Part shown: piece by piece, positions 52,831 to 60,641 of the stretch
How positions within the stretch are numbered: the stretch's first letter is position 1
Layout of the letters: every line of letters begins with the position of its first letter
NCBI RefSeq assembly: GCF_000735695.2
Contig: NZ_JASZ02000011.1
Location: 62,001-126,000 of the forward strand
From: Kaistella haifensis DSM 19056
GTDB lineage: Bacteria > Bacteroidota > Bacteroidia > Flavobacteriales > Weeksellaceae
Length of the DNA stretch: 64,000 bases
Direction: 5' to 3'
Program-made: the position numbers and the translations under genes
Notes under the pieces: generated by a model
What the model was told of the DNA's origin: nothing
What the model saw: the letters and a program-made list of their open reading frames with translations, nothing else
The model's database searches: none

Positions 52831-53955
52831 GTGCTCTACCTTCATATTCCTTTTTGCAAACAGAAATGCAGTTATTGCAATTTTCATTTTTCTACTTCAC
52901 TGACGTTTAAAGATGAAATGCTTGCAGCCATTAAAAAAGAAATTTTCTTACGCAAAGACGAACTCCAATCCAAAACTTTAAAATCTCTGTATTTCGGTGG
53001 TGGAACGCCGTCTATCCTGAAAGTGGACGAACTGAATGCGTTCATGGATGAGGTGTTGAAGTATTTTGCATTTGATCCCGATATTGAAATCACCCTCGAA
53101 GCCAATCCCGACGATTTGGATGCGCAATTTCTAAAAGGATTGTCCCAATCTCCGGTGAACCGACTTTCGATTGGAACCCAAAGTTTTTTTGATGCAGATT
53201 TAAAGCTGATGAACCGTGCCCACAACACCGGACAAGCTGAGGATTCCATTAAAAGAGCACAGGATTTCAGTTTTGAAAACATCAGCATCGATTTGATTTA
53301 CGGTTCCCCAACTTCGGATTTCGAGATTTGGAAAGAGAACCTCCGAAAAGTGATCGCGCTTTCTGTTCCTCATATTTCTTCTTATGCCCTTACTGTGGAA
53401 CCCAAAACCGCTTTAAACCAATGGATTCAGCAAAGAAAAGTTGCGGCGCCGAAAGAGTCGGAGCAACATGCAGAATTTTCCTATATGGTGGATTTTTTGA
53501 AAGATCACGGCTTCGATCATTATGAAATCTCCAATTTCGGGAAACCCGGTTTTCATTCCCGGCACAATTCCGCCTACTGGAAATCCAAGGAATATCTCGG
53601 CATCGGACCTTCCGCACATTCTTTTAATGGTTGGAATGAAAGAAGTTGGAATATCGCCAATAACCGTCGCTATATCGATGCGTTGAATCAAAATACTTTA
53701 GCCAAGGAAAGTGAAATCCTCACTGAAAAAGAGCAGTTCAATGAAATGATGATGATTGGATTAAGAACCATGTGGGGCGTTGATTTGCAGCAAACGGAAG
53801 GTAAGTTCAGTGATTACCTTCAAGAAGAATTCCAAAAAAATATAGCTCCCAAACTCGAAACAGGAATTCTGATCATTGAAAATGGTCACCTGAAAATTCC
53901 CGAAAAACATTGGTTTTTGGCAGATGGCATCGCTTCTGATCTTTTTATTCTTTAA
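52831..53955 (+). CDS. hemW: Radical SAM haem chaperone HemW
   Basis: 374 residues from a GTG start (VLYLHIPFCKQKC). The radical SAM cluster motif is C-KQK-C-SY-C with the following NFHFS, as in HemW rather than coproporphyrinogen oxidase HemN. HemW binds haem and passes it to respiratory enzymes. Family blocks include GGGTPSIL, RLSIGTQSFFDADL and YEISNFGKPGFHSRHN (haem-ligand His region). Its stop codon lies inside the -7 element of the next gene. Start GTG is supported by the family N-terminus. Confidence 0.93.
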   Translation: MLYLHIPFCKQKCSYCNFHFSTSLTFKDEMLAAIKKEIFLRKDELQSKTLKSLYFGGGTPSILKVDELNAFMDEVLKYFAFDPDIEITLEANPDDLDAQFLKGLSQSPVNRLSIGTQSFFDADLKLMNRAHNTGQAEDSIKRAQDFSFENISIDLIYGSPTSDFEIWKENLRKVIALSVPHISSYALTVEPKTALNQWIQQRKVAAPKESEQHAEFSYMVDFLKDHGFDHYEISNFGKPGFHSRHNSAYWKSKEYLGIGPSAHSFNGWNERSWNIANNRRYIDALNQNTLAKESEILTEKEQFNEMMMIGLRTMWGVDLQQTEGKFSDYLQEEFQKNIAPKLETGILIIENGHLKIPEKHWFLADGIASDLFIL

Positions 53956-53960
53956 ATTTG
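53953..53960 (+). promoter_or_regulatory. recX -7 element overlapping the hemW stop
   Basis: TAAATTTG shares its first three bases with the hemW stop TAA; start codon 50 nt downstream. Confidence 0.6.
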
Positions 53961-54009
53961 TCATTCTTTTTATTGAAATTTTAAGTGTTTGTCCAATTCC
54001 CACGCCGTG

Positions 54010-54480
54010 ATGATGGAACAGAAAAAATCCTATACTTTCCTCGAAATCAAACAGAAAATGGTCAACTATTGTGTATACCAAGACCGATGTCATCAGGAAG
54101 TGGCGCAAAAAATGCATGATTTTCTACTGATTCCCAAAGCGAAAGAGGAAATTTTGCTTTATCTGATGCAGGAGAATTACCTCAATGAAGAGCGGTTTGC
54201 CCGAAGCTACATCCGCGGGAAGTTCAACATCAAATCCTGGGGACGCAACAAAATCCGCAACCACCTAAAGTTTAAGGGAGTTCCCGAGAAACTCATCAAC
54301 CGTTGTTTCGATGAAATCGATGATTCCGATTACGAAAAAACCTTGAAAAAACTCTATGAATCCTATTTCTCGCGACAATCCGGAAAAGAATACCAAAAGA
54401 AATCCAAAACCATCAAATACTTAATGGGAAGGGGATTTGAGTATGAGGAGATTTTGCGCGTGGCAGATTTGGAAATTTGA
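54010..54480 (+). CDS. recX: Regulatory protein RecX
   Basis: 156 residues from ATG 54010 (ATG 54013 also possible; frame open to 53989). RecX binds RecA filaments and dampens recombination. The family shows tandem three-helix repeats; here LNEERFARSYIRGKFNIKSWGRNKIRNHL is the second motif (quoted in part: EERFARSYIRGKF). Monocistronic with its own promoter. The rest of the intergenic space after it is repeat-rich. Confidence 0.88.
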   Translation: MMEQKKSYTFLEIKQKMVNYCVYQDRCHQEVAQKMHDFLLIPKAKEEILLYLMQENYLNEERFARSYIRGKFNIKSWGRNKIRNHLKFKGVPEKLINRCFDEIDDSDYEKTLKKLYESYFSRQSGKEYQKKSKTIKYLMGRGFEYEEILRVADLEI

Positions 54481-55590
54481 TAATTTGAAAATGTGTTAAT
54501 TTGAAAATGAGAGCTCGCGGATATTGGGGATTTTGCTGATTTTTGAGAACGCAGTATGCCGTAGGCTTTACGCAATACGCTTTAGGTGGAGTGTTTGAGT
54601 ACTGCGATCTACTCGTTCACAGGTTCACAGAATTTCTCTAGCTGATTCTGGGGAGTTCGCAGATTTGTTGCGAGTGATTGAGTTTTTGAGTAATTGAGTT
54701 TCCTACATCGTACTTTTTACATTGTACATTTAAAATCTATTATCTATTATCTTGGCTCTTGACTTTTGGCTCTCGCGGATATTGGGGATATTGCTTATTT
54801 TTGGGAACGCTGTATGCTGTAGGCTTTACGCAATACGCTTTAGGTAGGGTGTTGAGCACGCTGTATGCTTTAAGCAATAAGCTGGGAGTAATTGAACGGT
54901 TGAATTTTGAATCAATGGCGTCAACTCTCAACCATGAACTCTCAACTAAAATCTCTCATCTTGGTTCTTGGCTCTTTTCTTTTTTTACCACAAAGTCACA
55001 AAGAGCACCATGTTTCCATGATTGTGTTTTTACGACACTATGGTGAAAGTTAAAAGGTTAGAAGGTTAAGAGGTTAGAAAGTTGTAGCAGAGTTTTGAAA
55101 ACCTTTTTAGCTCTAAAATCTATTATCTATTATCTCTCCATCTATCATCTTGAATTTTGGTTCTTGGCTCTGTCCCAAAAAACCACCCCGACCCTTCGTC
55201 TCCGACAAATGGCCACCCCTCCAGAGGAGGGGAATATCCCGTTGTTCTTAGGCGATCGGGAAAAGATAGAACGGTCATTTTTCTTTCCTCTTTCTTCTAC
55301 AACAAAACCTCCAAATTACTCCCTAATAAACTAAAAAAACGCGAGTATTCCGCTCCTTTGGAGGGGTGGCATTACGGCAGAGCCGGAATGACGGGGTGCT
55401 TTGGTGAAGCTGTAGGCAATACGCTTTACGCAATAGGCTTGGAGTTCTTGAGTTTGCTACATTGTACATCGTACTTTTTACATTATACATCGTACAATTT
55501 ATGATTTTACAGATTTAATTTCTAATCACTCTAGGCATAAAGCCTAAAGCCTAAAGCATAATGCTTATTGCTTTGAACATCCAAAATCTC
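54481..55590. repeat. Repeat-rich region with left long direct repeat
   Basis: No gene. It begins with an AATTTGAAAATG phrase and contains several GCNNTAN heptad runs (54553-54592, 54805-54842, 54855-54885, 55407-55441), an ATCTATT/ATCTTGG run, and 9-nt blocks. The section 54849-55250 and a shorter section at about 55442-55552 are repeated after the AbiEii genes (56807-57213 and 57284-57401). Open frames in this stretch are repeat-coded and not genes. Confidence 0.85.
55178..55405. repeat. Inverted element inside the left direct repeat
   Basis: A composite containing CCACCCCTCCAGAGGAGGGG (about 55211-55230) in one orientation is found again in reverse at about 55344-55372 (CCTTTGGAGGGGTGG). 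The two arms of about 60-70 bp enclose some 110 bp. Only the left arm is kept in the right direct repeat. Confidence 0.65.
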
Positions 55591-56250
55591 TCATCTAGCA
55601 GATTTTTTGGTGTGATGGAGTACTGCATCAACCATATCCTCTTTGATAAACTCCCAATATTTGCCTTTCAGACAGATGGGATCGAAATCATCATCGGCAA
55701 TTTCAAAATCAGTCAGATTGTTTAGAAGGAGTTTTTCGTCATGGGAATAGGGATAACGCTGTTGATGCAATGTCAACATGGAAGATATTTTGTACTGAGC
55801 AAGCAACTCGTGCAAATCCCAAAAATCCTTTTTGCGACCTCCCCGTTGTACTACATCCATTTTCATCGCTATGATTTCTTCTGTGGTTGCCATTCTTATT
55901 TCATCCGTTATTATAGCAGGCTGAATAAAAGAATCCGTGTAAAATACATCCAGTTTGACAGCGTGTTCTTTATCAGAGCCGATATAATAAGATTTACCTA
56001 TTGAAGGGTCAAGGTTTGCAAAGTGATCATGAAATGAAAATGTTTTTTCAATCCATGCATCAATCCCCTTAAAATCGATAGCGCCATAAGGAGCATCACT
56101 AAACAAGTCGATATCTACGGATAATCGATGTCCTAATTGCAAACTTAACGCTGTGCCGCCCACCAAACGAAAAGACTCTAGTTCCGAAGACTCCATTAGC
56201 AACACCAAGGTGTCTTTTAAAACCTGACTGATGGTTTTGTAATGCATCAT
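55591..56250 (-). CDS. Nucleotidyltransferase of the AbiEii/AbiGii toxin family
   Basis: 219 residues. GGTALSLQLGHRLSVDIDLF (near residues 31-50) is the nucleotidyltransferase GG-x(n)-DxDLF signature of AbiEii-like toxins, with a later KxD-type element (AMKMDVVQRGGRKKDFWDL) typical of the family. In AbiE, the toxin NTase is countered by an AbiEi antitoxin; here the partner is an XRE-type regulator instead. Start ATG 56250 overlaps the regulator's stop by four bases. Flanked on both sides by long direct repeats. Confidence 0.85.
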   Translation of the reverse strand: MMHYKTISQVLKDTLVLLMESSELESFRLVGGTALSLQLGHRLSVDIDLFSDAPYGAIDFKGIDAWIEKTFSFHDHFANLDPSIGKSYYIGSDKEHAVKLDVFYTDSFIQPAIITDEIRMATTEEIIAMKMDVVQRGGRKKDFWDLHELLAQYKISSMLTLHQQRYPYSHDEKLLLNNLTDFEIADDDFDPICLKGKYWEFIKEDMVDAVLHHTKKSAR

Positions 56251-56750
56251 TCTTTTGAAGTTTTATTGAATCGGTTGACCGTGTATGGGCTTCTCTTGTT
56301 GGTTTCTTGCAACGCTTGCTTTACTTTTTCCTGTCCATAAAAACGAATTATCTCGGCTTTTTCATCTTCATTTCCTCGCTCGAAGACCCGTTGGATTACC
56401 GCACGATATTGTTGCATCCAATTGATATGTTCAATTTCGGTGTCCCAAAACAAAGCTTTACTCAAGATATTCAAATCCGGAGTGTTTTGGATTTCTTTTT
56501 CTTTAATTTTCTGAATGTCATAAAACGCTTGCAAGATCACCAAAGTTCCTTCTTCCAGTCCGAGTTGCCGTTCAATTTTCAATGCCAATGGGGTGCTGAT
56601 GCCCCTTTTTCCTTTGGTAATTGCATTAAACGTTTGAGGGTGTTCCTCTAAAGCCAAAGCAAAAGGACGTTGCTTGATTGCACGTTTTTTTAGCTCCCTT
56701 TCAAGGACAATCCCAGGATGGATCCCTTTGTATTTTTCATGTAGTTTCAT
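56247..56750 (-). CDS. XRE-family regulator, partner of the AbiEii-type toxin
   Basis: 167 residues from ATG 56750 (the open frame reaches 56828). The N-terminal part is a helix-turn-helix of the HigA/XRE type (HPGIVLERELKKRAIKQRPFALALEE, quoted in part: HPGIVLERELKKRAIK), followed by about 90 residues of unknown function (ending EETNKRSPYTVNRFNK). It likely represses its own promoter, where an operator-like palindrome overlaps the -7 element. It overlaps the toxin gene by four nt. First gene of the pair, as expected for an antitoxin. Confidence 0.82.
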   Translation of the reverse strand: MKLHEKYKGIHPGIVLERELKKRAIKQRPFALALEEHPQTFNAITKGKRGISTPLALKIERQLGLEEGTLVILQAFYDIQKIKEKEIQNTPDLNILSKALFWDTEIEHINWMQQYRAVIQRVFERGNEDEKAEIIRFYGQEKVKQALQETNKRSPYTVNRFNKTSKE

Positions 56751-56757
56751 CACGATA

Positions 56758-56779
56758 CAAATGTAAACATTTTTGTTTA
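56758..56779 (-). promoter_or_regulatory. Promoter and candidate operator of the XRE-AbiEii pair
   Basis: Minus-strand -7 element TACATTTG (56758-56765) overlaps a perfect palindrome TAAACA-N4-TGTTTA (56764-56779), suitable as an XRE binding site for autorepression. Confidence 0.6.
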
Positions 56780-56806
56780 TATCTATGTCGATTGTTATGT
56801 GAAGTG

Positions 56807-57420
56807 GTGTTGAGCACGCTGTACGCAATATGCTTTAAGCAATAAGCTGGGAGTAATTGAACGGTTGAGTTTTGAATCAATGGCGTCAACTCTCAACCAT
56901 GAACTCTCAACTAAAATCTCTCATCTTGGTTCTTGGTTCTTTTCTTTTTTTACCACAAAGTCACAAAGAGCACCATGTTTCCATGATTGTGTTTTTACGA
57001 CACTATGGTGAAAGTTAAAAGGTTAGAAGGTTAAGAGGTTAGAAAGTTGTAGCAGAGTTTTGAAAACCTTTAGCTCTAAAATCTATTATCTATTATCTCT
57101 CCATATATCATCTTGAATCTTGGTTCTTGGCTCTGTCCCAAAAAACCACCCCGACCCTTCGTCTCCGACAAAGGCCCACCCCTTCGGAGGAGGGGAATAT
57201 CCCGTTGTTCTTAGAAGATGGGGAAAGTTAAAAGGTTAGAAGGTTAAGAGGTTACAAGGTTGTGATTAAGTTTTTGAGTTTTTGAGTTCTTGAGTTTGCT
57301 ACATTGTACATCGTCCTTTTTACATTATACAGTGTACAATTAATGATTTTACAAATTTACTTTCTAATCACTCTAAGCCTAAAGCCTAAAGCGTATTGCC
57401 TTGAATAAATCTATCATCTA
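56807..57420. repeat. Right long direct repeat
   Basis: A copy of 54849-55250 (here 56807-57213) with few differences: one extra 7-nt unit GCAATAT near 56825-56832, a small length difference in a T run, and the missing 55250-55440 section. A second matching block follows at 57284-57401. The duplicates bracket the AbiEii-type pair. Confidence 0.88.
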
Positions 57421-57504
57421 TCCGTCTCTTATCTATCATCTATCGTCTCGGTTCTTGAATCTCGCCTCTCGAATCTAACCCCCTCTCCATTACAAATTAA
57501 TACT
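57421..57504. repeat. ATCTATC heptad run before the polysaccharide locus
   Basis: Heptads such as ATCTATC, GTCTCGG, TTCTTGA and ATCTCGC, period 7, running up to the promoter at 57505. No gene. Confidence 0.7.
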
Positions 57505-57609
57505 TATATTTGTTCCTCAAAAAACCTTATTGAAAAAAAGAGGAATATTTTGCAGTAAGACCTGCTTTTTTAGGCGTTTGCAGCAGTATTCCAAACATAA
57601 AGATCACCG
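57505..57609 (+). promoter_or_regulatory. Promoter and leader of the polysaccharide locus
   Basis: TATATTTG at 57505-57512, then a leader of about 95 nt with TTCCTC (57513-57518) complementary to GAGGAA (57541-57546), GCAG/CTGC pairs, and GGAATA against TATTCC near 57590. It could form hairpins; no known family is claimed. Confidence 0.45.
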
Positions 57610-59061
57610 ATGAAACATCAGATTGCTATTATAGGATTGGGGTATGTTGGACTTCCCTTAGCGCGACTTTTTGCAACAAAATACCCAGTGGTCGGTTTTG
57701 ATATTAATCAGCAAAGAATTGCCGAACTTAATGACGGTAAAGATCTAACCCTCGAGGTGGAAGAAGATTTGCTGAACGCAGTGCTGGTTTCAGAGAATCC
57801 AGTGGTTTCGAGAGCCTCAGTTAATGCTGCTTCAACCATACCTCCCAATCACTCCCAAACCGGACTTTACTGTACCCACCAACTCAGCGATATTGCGGAG
57901 GCGAATATTTATATCATCACTGTTCCTACTCCTGTGGACAAACACAACCGTCCGAATCTTGATCCTTTATACAAGGCCTCAGAAATGGTAGGGGGATTGC
58001 TCAAGAAAGGGGATATCGTGGTCTATGAATCTACGGTATATCCGGGAGTGACAGAAGAAGAATGTGTGCCGGTGCTGGAAAAAGCTTCCGGAATGCAGTT
58101 CAATCAGGATTTCTTTTGTGGGTACTCTCCTGAGCGGATCAATCCCGGAGACAAGGAAAGAACGGTGGAAAAAATCAGGAAAGTAACCTCGGGATCCACT
58201 CATGAGATTGGGAAGTTGGTGGATGAACTTTACGGAAGTGTGATTGCTGCAGGAACCTATTTGGCTTCTAGTATGAAAGTAGCAGAAGCCTCGAAAGTGA
58301 TTGAAAATGCACAACGCGATATCAATATTGCTTTTGTTAATGAATTGTCCAAAATATTTGCATTGATGGATTTGAGTACCCAAGAAGTACTCGCTGCTGC
58401 AGGAACGAAATGGAACTTTCTGCCTTTCAAACCCGGATTGGTGGGAGGACATTGCATTGGCGTAGACCCTTTTTATCTTGCACAAAAAGCGCAGGATGTG
58501 GGTTATTATTCAGAACTCATCCTCACAGCAAGAAGAGTGAATGATTCAATGGGCGCATTTGTTGCTGGTCAGGTCATCAAAGCGATGATTGATAAAGATA
58601 TTCGGATCAAAGGTGCGGAAGTATTGATGTTGGGAATTACTTTTAAAGAAAACTGTGGCGACATCCGCAATACCAAAATCGTGGATGTAGTTGCTGCGTT
58701 GAAAGATTATGGCATTAAAGTCACCATTTATGATCCATGGGCAAAACCTGAAGAAGTTCTTCACGAGTACGGCTTAGAATGCCTCAACCAACTCCCATCT
58801 TATCATTCCGAGCAAAGCGAGGAATCTACTTCCATCGCCCATCTTCCCTCTTCCAACTCCCATCTTCCATCTTGTCATTCCGAGCGAAGCGAGGAATCTC
58901 CTCTCAACTCTCAACCCTCAACCCTCAACCTCTTCGACGCTATCGTCCTAGGAGTTGCCCATCAAGAGTTTCTAAACCTTGACCTTAACCCTTATCTCAA
59001 AGAAAATGCGGTGGTCTATGATGTCAAAGGCATCTTGCCCCATGCAGACGCAAAATTATAA
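57610..59061 (+). CDS. UDP-sugar dehydrogenase, TviB/WbpO type, with in-frame repeat insertion
   Basis: 483 residues. NAD-binding IGLGYVGLPLARLF (about residues 9-22), the catalytic Cys in VGGHCIGVDP, and three UDPGDH domains identify a UDP-N-acetylhexosamine (or uronate-forming) 6-dehydrogenase. About 425 residues would be usual. An extra stretch of about 45 residues (about 398-443) reads HSEQSEES ... HSERSEES, from 58803-58930, and its DNA is the same heptad and repeat material as the intergenic regions. The Cys and most motifs lie before it, but the end of the C-terminal UDP-binding domain follows it, so activity is uncertain. A shorter insertion may lie near residues 60-80. Confidence 0.88.
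   Translation: MKHQIAIIGLGYVGLPLARLFATKYPVVGFDINQQRIAELNDGKDLTLEVEEDLLNAVLVSENPVVSRASVNAASTIPPNHSQTGLYCTHQLSDIAEANIYIITVPTPVDKHNRPNLDPLYKASEMVGGLLKKGDIVVYESTVYPGVTEEECVPVLEKASGMQFNQDFFCGYSPERINPGDKERTVEKIRKVTSGSTHEIGKLVDELYGSVIAAGTYLASSMKVAEASKVIENAQRDINIAFVNELSKIFALMDLSTQEVLAAAGTKWNFLPFKPGLVGGHCIGVDPFYLAQKAQDVGYYSELILTARRVNDSMGAFVAGQVIKAMIDKDIRIKGAEVLMLGITFKENCGDIRNTKIVDVVAALKDYGIKVTIYDPWAKPEEVLHEYGLECLNQLPSYHSEQSEESTSIAHLPSSNSHLPSCHSERSEESPLNSQPSTLNLFDAIVLGVAHQEFLNLDLNPYLKENAVVYDVKGILPHADAKL
58803..58930 (+). repeat. Repeat insertion within the UDP-sugar dehydrogenase gene
   Basis: Two 25-bp copies (58803-58827 and 58875-58899, one mismatch, 72 nt apart) of an element that begins TCATTCCGAGC. 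Between them lie five heptads (CATCTTC-like, 58840-58874); after them four CTCAA-type heptads (58901-58928). The insertion keeps the reading frame open. Confidence 0.85.
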
Positions 59062-59064
59062 TAG

Positions 59065-60231
59065 ATGAAAATAGCCATTGTAGGAACCGGATATGTCGGA
59101 TTGTCCAACGCCCTTTTATTGGCGCAGCACCATGAGGTAGTTGCGCTGGATATTATTCCTGAAAAAGTCGCCATGCTCAATGCACAGGTGTCGCCGATTG
59201 AAGATCACGAAATCAGTGATTTTCTGCAAAATAAAACCCTAAACTTCAAAGCCACTACGGATCAACGAGAAGCGTATCAAAATGCCGATTATGTCATCGT
59301 AGCAACACCTACTGATTACGATCCGAAAACCAATTACTTCAATACCAGCAGTGTGGAAGCGGTGATTAACGATGTTAAAAAATACAGACCGGAAGCCGTG
59401 GTCATCATCAAATCGACCGTTCCCGTTGGCTTTACTGAAGATTTAAAAAAGAAACTGGATTTCGATAACATCATCTTTTCCCCTGAATTTTTAAGAGAAG
59501 GAAAGGCGTTGTACGATAACCTCTATCCTTCCAGAATCATCATTGGCGAACAAAGCGAAAGGGCAGAAGTTTTTGCTGAACTCCTCAAAGAAGGCGCCAT
59601 CAAAAAAGAGATTCCTATTTTATTTACCCATTCCACCGAAGCGGAAGCGATTAAATTGTTCTCGAATACCTACCTCGCATTAAGGGTGGCGTATTTCAAC
59701 GAACTCGATAGCTATGCGCAAACCCATGACCTCGACAGCCGTCAGATTATCGAAGGCGTAGGTTTGGATCCGCGGATTGGTTCTCATTACAACAATCCGT
59801 CTTTTGGTTACGGCGGTTATTGCCTTCCGAAAGATACCAAACAGCTGTTGGCGAACTACGATTCCGTGCCGAACAATATTATTCAAGCCATTGTGGATGC
59901 CAACCGCACCCGAAAAGATTTTATCGCCGACTCTATTCTCGCGAGAAATCCCAAGAAAGTGGGCGTGTACCGCTTGATCATGAAATCCGGTTCCGACAAT
60001 TTCCGGGCTTCAGCCATTCAAGGAGTGATGAAAAGAATTAAAGCCAAAGGCGTGGAAGTGGTGGTGTACGAACCCGTAATGAAAGAAGAAACCTTCTTCG
60101 GTTCCCGAGTAACCAAAGATTTAGAAGTTTTTAAACAAGAATGCGATGTCATCATCTCCAACCGTAAAGCCCCTGAATTGGCTGATGTTGAAGAAAAGGT
60201 GTATACGAGGGATTTGTTTGGGAACGACTAG
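59065..60231 (+). CDS. ugd: UDP-glucose 6-dehydrogenase family protein
   Basis: 388 residues, the short form of UDP-glucose/GDP-mannose dehydrogenase. The NAD-binding [16 protein letters not shown] (about 6-21), GFTEDL, and the catalytic Cys in [14 protein letters not shown] (about residues 247-260) are intact. Probably makes UDP-glucuronate for polysaccharide, though the sugar specificity is not provable here. It starts three nt after the TviB-like gene, so both are on one mRNA. Two dehydrogenases back to back imply two uronic-type precursors. Confidence 0.88.
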   Translation: MKIAIVGTGYVGLSNALLLAQHHEVVALDIIPEKVAMLNAQVSPIEDHEISDFLQNKTLNFKATTDQREAYQNADYVIVATPTDYDPKTNYFNTSSVEAVINDVKKYRPEAVVIIKSTVPVGFTEDLKKKLDFDNIIFSPEFLREGKALYDNLYPSRIIIGEQSERAEVFAELLKEGAIKKEIPILFTHSTEAEAIKLFSNTYLALRVAYFNELDSYAQTHDLDSRQIIEGVGLDPRIGSHYNNPSFGYGGYCLPKDTKQLLANYDSVPNNIIQAIVDANRTRKDFIADSILARNPKKVGVYRLIMKSGSDNFRASAIQGVMKRIKAKGVEVVVYEPVMKEETFFGSRVTKDLEVFKQECDVIISNRKAPELADVEEKVYTRDLFGND

Positions 60232-60641
60232 GGGGGATGAAGGATGGAGGATGGAGTTTGGAGGAGAGAGTGGGCAATTTTGGAATTTGAAAATGAGTTA
60301 ATTTGATAATGGGGGGGATTGAGTTTTTGAGGGTTAAGAGGTTAAGAGGTTAGAAGGTTAAAAGGTTAGAAAGTTGTAGCTGAGTTTTTGGGGATTTGTA
60401 GATCTAATTTCTATAAACCCTCAACTAAAATCTTGCATCTCGGTTCTTGAATTCTGATTGAATTTTTTATATATTTACATGGTACTTATTATATTATATA
60501 TGAATTTAAAATTGATAGAATGTTCTCTTTTTGTCTTTTCTCTAAAAATCTATTTATTTTCGAAGGTGCCGTTATCATTCAAGATGTATTATAGAATAAT
60601 GTGATGGTAGTAAAATTTGGTGAATAAAAAAATAGAGATCA
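60232..60641. repeat. Repeat-rich spacer after ugd
   Basis: No gene. GGATGGA heptads (60236-60262), the AATTTGAAAATG phrase, 8-nt GGTTARRA-type units (60330-60375), then A/T-rich sequence with an imperfect promoter (TAAAATTTG near 60611) before the aminotransferase. Confidence 0.75.

Noticed and set aside
54740-55046. Short ORFs on both strands in the heptad region
   Set aside because: Composed of repeat phrases with no start context; not genes.
55157-55504. Plus-strand ORF of 115 codons in the direct repeat
   Set aside because: It runs through inverted elements and heptads, is Pro/Arg-rich and matches no protein type; likely repeat-coded.
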